8,078 nucleotides of DNA from Conexibacter sp. (GTDB taxonomy: Bacteria; Actinomycetota; Thermoleophilia; Solirubrobacterales; Solirubrobacteraceae): the NCBI GenBank assembly GCA_025964295.1, contig JAOPZD010000497.1, positions 1-8,078 of the forward strand. Reading direction: 5' to 3'. The translations under genes and the position numbers were made by a program. This document shows positions 4,955 through 8,078 of this stretch, one piece after another. The notes under the pieces are model-generated. The model saw nothing but the letters and a program-made list of their open reading frames with translations, was not told the DNA's origin and made no database searches. Each line of letters opens with the position of its first letter. The stretch's first letter is position 1.

Positions 4955-5833
4955 TTGGAGATCCAGGCGCTGGCGGCACGGCAGCACGGACTGGCAGCCC
5001 GTCGTCAGCTGCTCGCCCTCGGTCTCGGCCAGGACGCCATCGACCACCGGCTCGCCAGCGGCCGGCTCGTGAAGATCCAGCGTGGCGTCTACGCGCTCGG
5101 CCACGCCCAGCTGCGTCGCGAGGGCAGCATGCTCGCAGTCGTCCTCGCCTCCGGCGTGGCGGCCGTCGCCAGCCACCGCAGCGCGGCCGCCCTGTGGGGG
5201 CTTCGCTCCTGGAGCGGCGCGTTCGTCGAGGTCACCGCGCCCGGGCGCGGTGGCACGATGAAGCGACGCGGCCGGCTGGTCCACCGGTCGCTCGATCTCC
5301 CGGGCAGCGAGATCGCGATCGAGCGCGGCGTACCGACTACGACCGTGGCTCGCACGCTGATCGATCTCGCCGCCGTGGTCCCAGCCCACCACCTCCGGCG
5401 AGCCGTCGAGCGTGCCGAGCTGTTCGACCTCGTCGCCGTCCGTCGCGTCCTCGATGCCCACCCGGGCCGTCCCGGCCGGAGGGCGCTCACCGCGTTGCTG
5501 GCCGACTTCCACGATCACGGAGACGCCCACACGCGCAGCGACCTGGAGGCGCTGCTCCTTCAGCTCTGCCTCGACCACGACCTGCCCCGGCCCGAGGTCA
5601 ACCGCTACGACGGCGTCCGCGAGAGCGACTTCCGTTGGCCGAACCACCGCCTCATCGTCGAAGTCGACAGCTGGACCTTCCACGGCCGCACCCGCCGCGC
5701 GTTCGATGGCGACCGTGCCCGCGACCGCGCGCTGCTCCGGGAGGGCTGGCGCGTGGCGCGCTTCACCGACCGTCAGATCCTCGCCGACCCCGCTGGGATC
5801 GCGGCCGAGATCCGCCTGCTCATCGCCGGCTGA
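4931..5833 (+). CDS. AbiEi-like N-terminal domain fused to DUF559/Vsr-like endonuclease fold
   Basis: The 300-residue protein has two recognisable parts. Residues about 9-56 (LEIQALAARQHGLAARRQLLALGL...GRLVKIQRGVYALG) match the winged-helix N-terminal domain of AbiEi-type antitoxins. Residues about 200-297 resemble DUF559, a relative of Vsr and other PD-(D/E)XK nucleases: Glu206, Asp233 in ESDFRW, then IVEVDSWTFH with Glu244 and Asp246, and the closing GWRVARFTDRQI. The middle (57-199) is the linker region seen in this actinobacterial family. DNA binding and possibly cleavage are inferred from the folds; to my knowledge function is unproven. No AbiEii toxin gene is adjacent, so it is an orphan. 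ATG 4931 puts 20 residues before the AARQHG helix, a usual length; earlier in-frame sequence overlaps the cupredoxin gene. No Shine-Dalgarno is visible. Palindromic repeats flank it on both sides. Confidence 0.85.
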   Translation: MGGFDAIELEIQALAARQHGLAARRQLLALGLGQDAIDHRLASGRLVKIQRGVYALGHAQLRREGSMLAVVLASGVAAVASHRSAAALWGLRSWSGAFVEVTAPGRGGTMKRRGRLVHRSLDLPGSEIAIERGVPTTTVARTLIDLAAVVPAHHLRRAVERAELFDLVAVRRVLDAHPGRPGRRALTALLADFHDHGDAHTRSDLEALLLQLCLDHDLPRPEVNRYDGVRESDFRWPNHRLIVEVDSWTFHGRTRRAFDGDRARDRALLREGWRVARFTDRQILADPAGIAAEIRLLIAG

Positions 5834-5886
5834 TCGCTCGTTCGCGTGGAACCCGCGATATGCGCGGGTTCTACGCGAACGAGCGA
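5834..5886. repeat. Palindromic repeat, downstream copy: 24-bp hairpin
   Basis: Starting one base after the TGA stop, 5834-5857 is the reverse complement of 5863-5886 at 23 of 24 positions. The single exception, 5848/5872, would be a G-U pair in RNA. The loop is only five bases (ATATG). It is far stronger than needed for termination, though it may well end transcription of the upstream gene. Read from either strand the arm encodes a peptide like RGF-Y/H-ANER, which is a by-product of the palindrome and not a gene. Confidence 0.93.
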
Positions 5887-5949
5887 CCCGTCCTTCCTCG
5901 AGGTCGTCGCCGCGCAGGGAAAGTGACGTCCGGCGCGAACTGAACACGC

Positions 5950-6039
5950 GACGCGGGCGCCGACCTCGATTCCGATCGCTCTTTTCGACGTTCACGCGAT
6001 CGCTCTCGATACGGCGGCAACCTGGTCGGCGCCCGCGTC
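5950..6039. repeat. Perfect 16-bp inverted repeat around a 58-bp centre
   Basis: GACGCGGGCGCCGACC (5950-5965) is the exact reverse complement of 6024-6039. Inside, CGATCGC (5973-5979) can pair with GCGATCG (5996-6002), giving a nested stem, and the 10-mer CGATCGCTCT occurs twice (5973-5982, 5997-6006). The centre includes a TTTT run, rare here. Arm centres are 74 bp apart. The right arm lies just upstream of the candidate -10 of the flavin reductase gene. No target-site duplication is evident next to the arms. It could be a structured RNA, a small mobile element or an operator pair. Confidence 0.85.
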
Positions 6040-6041
6040 TC

Positions 6042-6047
6042 TACCCT
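6042..6047 (+). promoter_or_regulatory. Candidate -10 box of the flavin reductase gene (leaderless)
   Basis: TACCCT is followed by eight bases and the ATG at 6056, the same geometry as at serS, and there is no Shine-Dalgarno sequence. The right arm of the long inverted repeat (6024-6039) would occupy the spacer between -35 and -10, so a protein bound there could block the promoter. Confidence 0.35.
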
Positions 6048-6055
6048 TCCGCACG

Positions 6056-6559
6056 ATGGAGGCGCCGCCCGCAGTCGACCCGGCCCGCTACCGAGACGTC
6101 ATCGGGAGCTTCGCGACCGGCGTCGCGATCGTCACCGCCCACGGCGACGACGGGCCGGCCGGCCTGACGACCAACGCGGTCACCAGCCTCTCGCTCGACC
6201 CGCTGCAGCTGCTCGTCTGCTTCGACAACGCGTCGCGGACGCTGCCGATCGTCCGCCAGGCCGGCCGCTTCGCCGTCAACGTGCTGCGCGCCGGCCAGGA
6301 GGACCTCGCCCGCCTCTTCGCCTCCAAGGCGATCGCCGAGGAGAAGTTCGAGGCCGCGACGCACACCGTCGCCCACGGCGTCCCCGTCCTGGACGACGCG
6401 CTGGCCTGGATCGCCTGCGACGTCGAGGCGCTGCACCCGGCCGGCGACCACACCGTCGGCATCGGCCGCGTGACCCACCTCAGCGCCGAGGCCGGCGGCG
6501 ACCCGCTGCTGTTCTTCCGCGGGCGCTTCGGGCGCCTCTGCCCGCCGTCAGAATCCTGA
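6056..6559 (+). CDS. Flavin reductase-like domain protein (FMN-binding split barrel)
   Basis: At 167 residues this has the full length of the flavin reductase-like family, whose members bind FMN or FAD and reduce flavin with NAD(P)H, often to supply a two-component monooxygenase. Family marks in order are FATGVAIVTAHG (19-30), PAGLTTNAVTSLSLDPLQLLVCFDNASRT (flavin-binding segment, about 34-62), FAVNVL (72-77), the conserved aromatic/basic region EEKFEA (95-100), GDHTVGIGRV (131-140), and the C-terminal PLLFFRGRFGRL. No partner oxygenase is in the window, so its substrate is unknown, and a heme- or cofactor-handling role is also possible in this family. It is cytoplasmic, with no signal or membrane segment. 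The ATG is the first good start, gives the normal N-terminus and follows a TACCCT box by eight bases. It converges with the membrane protein gene at a shared hairpin. Confidence 0.92.
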   Translation: MEAPPAVDPARYRDVIGSFATGVAIVTAHGDDGPAGLTTNAVTSLSLDPLQLLVCFDNASRTLPIVRQAGRFAVNVLRAGQEDLARLFASKAIAEEKFEAATHTVAHGVPVLDDALAWIACDVEALHPAGDHTVGIGRVTHLSAEAGGDPLLFFRGRFGRLCPPSES

Positions 6560-6560
6560 C

Positions 6561-6577
6561 CGCCGGGCGTCCCGGCG
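6561..6577. terminator. Bidirectional terminator hairpin between convergent genes
   Basis: CGCCGGG (6561-6567) and CCCGGCG (6571-6577) form a perfect 7-bp stem with a CGT loop. It fills almost all of the 19 bp between the flavin reductase stop (6559) and the stop of the minus-strand gene (6579), and being symmetric it can serve both. No T-run is present. Confidence 0.6.
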
Positions 6578-6578
6578 C

Positions 6579-7022
6579 CTACACCGTCCCGAGCGCCCGC
6601 AGCGCCAGGAACGCGATCACGAGCGCCGCGGCCGCCATCACGCCCAGCTCGCGGCGGACGATCTGCAGGACGATCGAGCGCTGCTGATCCTCAGGCAGGC
6701 GCCCCACGGCCTGGGCGTCCTCGAGGTCGCGCGCGTCGAGCACGATCTGCGCCGAGACGATCCGCAGCTGCTCGGCGACGAACCCCACGGCGACCGGCAG
6801 CAAGGCGTACAACCAGTACAGCGAGTCGGCCGGTTGCAGGCCGCTTGCAGCGAGAACGCCGGCGCCGGCGGCCTGCGCCACCGCGGCCGCCTGCCCGGTC
6901 CGGATCAGCACCCAGGCGATGCGATGGGGCTCGACCCGCCACCACAGGAAGGCGGACAGGAGCCCCGCGATCCCGTTCGAGATCGCGACCACGAGGGCCA
7001 GGACATGCGCGACGTCGGTCAC
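6579..7022 (-). CDS. Small four-helix membrane protein of unknown function
   Basis: I do not recognise a named family. From the GTG at 7020-7022 the product has 147 residues with four likely membrane helices at about 5-27, 34-60, 67-85 and 126-144. Between helices 3 and 4 lies a charged, probably cytoplasmic or peripheral helix (EQLRIVSAQIVLDARDLEDAQAVGRLPEDQQRSIVLQIVRRE). The first helix follows the start almost at once, so it probably serves as signal anchor. The frame runs open to 7208, but that extension would overlap nuoA and is polar and proline-rich, so I reject it. No strong Shine-Dalgarno precedes the GTG. It is divergent from nuoA with 73 bp between starts, so co-regulation with complex I is possible but only inferred from position. 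Start uncertain, coding fairly sure. Confidence 0.7.
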   Translation of the reverse strand: MTDVAHVLALVVAISNGIAGLLSAFLWWRVEPHRIAWVLIRTGQAAAVAQAAGAGVLAASGLQPADSLYWLYALLPVAVGFVAEQLRIVSAQIVLDARDLEDAQAVGRLPEDQQRSIVLQIVRRELGVMAAAALVIAFLALRALGTV

Positions 7023-7046
7023 GAGGGTTGCCTGCAAGTGCGGAGC

Positions 7047-7085
7047 GCCACTTTGTGGCAGCAAGTTACAAGTTGGTGATACAAC
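7047..7085. promoter_or_regulatory. Control region between the membrane protein gene and nuoA
   Basis: This is one of the least GC-rich stretches of the window. It holds a perfect 13-bp inverted repeat GCCACTTTGTGGC (7047-7059) and a tandem CAAGTT at 7062-7067 and 7069-7074, seven bases apart. Minus-strand TAACTT (7068 to 7063) and plus-strand TACAAG (7067-7072) or GATACA (7078-7083) are possible -10 boxes for the two divergent genes. I cannot decide between them. The nuoA ribosome site GGGAGG (7086-7091) follows. Confidence 0.35.
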
Positions 7086-7095
7086 GGGAGGCCGA

Positions 7096-7458
7096 GTGCT
7101 CCGGACGTACCTTCCAGCCATCGTCTTCGTCGGACTCGGGGGCCTTGTCGGCGCGTTGTTCGTGACCGCCGGCAGCTTCCTCGGGCCCAAGCCGAAGACC
7201 CCCACCAACTACCAGGCCGAGCCCTACGAGAGCGGCATGCCCTCGGAGGTCAACCAGGGCTTCCGCTTCGGGATCAGCTTCTACCTGATCGCGATGTTGT
7301 TCATCTTGTTCGACATCGAGGTGGTGTTCCTCTACCCGATCGCCGTCCAGTTGCGGGCGTTCGGGACGTTCGCGCTGATCGAGACGGTGGTCTTCATCGG
7401 CCTCCTGGTCGTCGCGTTCGTGTACGTCTGGCGACGTGGCGCCCTCGAGTGGCGCTAG
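7096..7458 (+). CDS. nuoA: NADH-quinone oxidoreductase subunit A
   Basis: This 120-residue membrane subunit of respiratory complex I is of normal family length. Three membrane helices are visible at about 5-29, 58-82 and 91-112. Between helices 1 and 2 is the family loop with PYESGMPS (43-50), and helix 2 carries the conserved acidic motif LFDIEVVFLYP. NuoA helps form the quinone-side junction between the membrane arm and NuoB/D/H. The usual YECG motif reads YESG; Thermus Nqo7 has, as I recall, the same change. The start is GTG (7096-7098), preceded by GGGAGG with a four-base spacer. The frame is open upstream to 6919, but that part is Arg-rich and antisense to the neighbouring gene. It is the first gene of the nuo operon, 15 bp before nuoB. 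Confidence 0.96.
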   Translation: MLRTYLPAIVFVGLGGLVGALFVTAGSFLGPKPKTPTNYQAEPYESGMPSEVNQGFRFGISFYLIAMLFILFDIEVVFLYPIAVQLRAFGTFALIETVVFIGLLVVAFVYVWRRGALEWR

Positions 7459-7473
7459 AACGGTAGGAAGCTC

Positions 7474-8049
7474 ATGGAGATCATCAAGCGGGAGAAGGCC
7501 GGCGCGGCGTCCACGGATTTCCGCATCCGCCAGCTGCAGGCGCGCGACATGCTGCGCGGCGACATCGAGGGCGACGACCTCGAGCGCTACGTGCAGGAGC
7601 GCGTCATCACCACGACGCTCGACCGCGCCGCCAACTGGGCGCGCGGCAACTCGCTGTTCCCCGCGACGTTCGGCCTCGCCTGCTGCGCGATCGAGATGAT
7701 GTCCGTGGTCGGCGCGCGGCTCGACATCGCCCGCTTCGGCTTCGAGGCGTTCCGCGCCTCGCCGCGCCAGGCCGACCTCCTGATCCTGTCGGGCCGCGTG
7801 TCGATCAAGATGGCCCCGATCGTCCGCCGCATCTACGACCAGATGCTCGACCCCAAGTACGCGATCGCGATGGGCGCCTGCTCGTCGTCGATGGGGATCT
7901 TCAACAACTACGCCATCGTCCCGGCCGACAAGTTCCTGCCGGTCGACGTCCACGTGCCGGGCTGCCCGCCGCGCCCCGAGGCGCTGATGCACGGGATCCT
8001 CAAGCTGCGCTCCATGGTCCACAGCGACCCGAGCATGGGCTGGCGCTAG
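7474..8049 (+). CDS. nuoB: NADH-quinone oxidoreductase subunit B
   Basis: At 191 residues this peripheral complex I subunit carries the N2 [4Fe-4S] cluster that passes electrons to quinone. All four ligands are visible: tandem Cys70-Cys71 in [11 protein letters not shown], Cys136 in [18 protein letters not shown], and Cys164 in [11 protein letters not shown]. The N-terminal 45 residues (charged, [14 protein letters not shown]...) extend beyond the short E. coli-type N-terminus, which is common in actinobacteria. [10 protein letters not shown] differs slightly from the frequent GAC(A)SSGGMF. AGGAAG (7465-7470) is a close ribosome site for the ATG, and the 15-bp gap from nuoA implies one transcript. 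The last 29 bp of the window after the stop hold no start I can assign; nuoC would be expected next. Confidence 0.98.
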   Translation: MEIIKREKAGAASTDFRIRQLQARDMLRGDIEGDDLERYVQERVITTTLDRAANWARGNSLFPATFGLACCAIEMMSVVGARLDIARFGFEAFRASPRQADLLILSGRVSIKMAPIVRRIYDQMLDPKYAIAMGACSSSMGIFNNYAIVPADKFLPVDVHVPGCPPRPEALMHGILKLRSMVHSDPSMGWR

Positions 8050-8078
8050 CGCTATTGCGCCGAGCGCACCGTCGAGGT

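Noticed and set aside
5860..5943. Short open frame starting MRGFYANER in the palindrome
   Set aside because: The peptide arises from the palindrome itself, a similar one is read from the opposite strand, and there is no ribosome site.
5834..6039. CRISPR array
   Set aside because: The repeats are two different inverted repeats, with no regular spacing of identical direct repeats and no cas genes.
6919..7095. Extended N-terminus of nuoA
   Set aside because: The extra 59 residues are Arg/Ser-rich, antisense to the membrane protein gene, and absent from the NuoA family. GTG 7096 has a ribosome site.

Overview
The window looks like a chromosomal segment from a very GC-rich actinobacterium, most likely class Thermoleophilia (a Solirubrobacter/Conexibacter-like lineage). 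That placement is an inference. It rests on the GC-dominated third codon positions, the Solirubrobacter-style secreted proteins with Ser/Arg/Lys-rich C-terminal beta domains, the many starts without a Shine-Dalgarno sequence, the actinobacterial type of AbiEi-N/DUF559 protein, and a NuoA/NuoB pair of the Actinobacteria/Thermus type. The region is mostly housekeeping, with one small accessory-looking island in the middle.

Layout. 1-557: 3' end of an unrecognised, probably exported protein. 571-657: tRNA-Ser(UGA). 787-2223: secreted multidomain protein (signal peptide, carboxypeptidase-regulatory-like fold, discoidin/F5-8C-like domain, PKD domain, basic C-terminal domain). 2348-2737: STAS anti-sigma factor antagonist. 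Its 3' end overlaps by 37 bp, tail to tail, the 3' end of serS (2701-3954, minus strand). Upstream of serS lies a partial tandem duplication of the end of a cytochrome c gene. That cytochrome c lipoprotein gene (4046-4462, minus) is divergent from a cupredoxin lipoprotein gene (4491-4886, plus), with only 28 bp between start codons.

4931-5833 encodes an AbiEi-like N-terminal domain joined to a DUF559/Vsr-like endonuclease fold. The gene is bracketed by two copies (about 83% identical over 48 bp) of a palindromic repeat: one contains its start codon, the other begins just after its stop codon and forms a 24-bp hairpin. Next comes a second structured element, a perfect 16-bp inverted repeat around a 58-bp centre, then a flavin reductase gene (6056-6559), a small membrane protein gene (6579-7022, minus), and the first genes of the respiratory complex I operon, nuoA (7096-7458) and nuoB (7474-8049), running toward the right edge.

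How the genes fit together. tRNA-Ser and seryl-tRNA synthetase serve the same aminoacylation step. Cytochrome c, the cupredoxin, the flavin reductase and nuoAB are all redox functions, the first two probably outside the membrane and complex I in it. The STAS protein would belong to a partner-switching sigma-factor circuit whose other members are not in the window. The most unusual part is 4894-6055: a nuclease-like orphan gene framed by palindromic repeats plus an extra long inverted repeat. I cannot show from sequence alone that this is a mobile or defensive unit, but it is the best candidate here for something undescribed.
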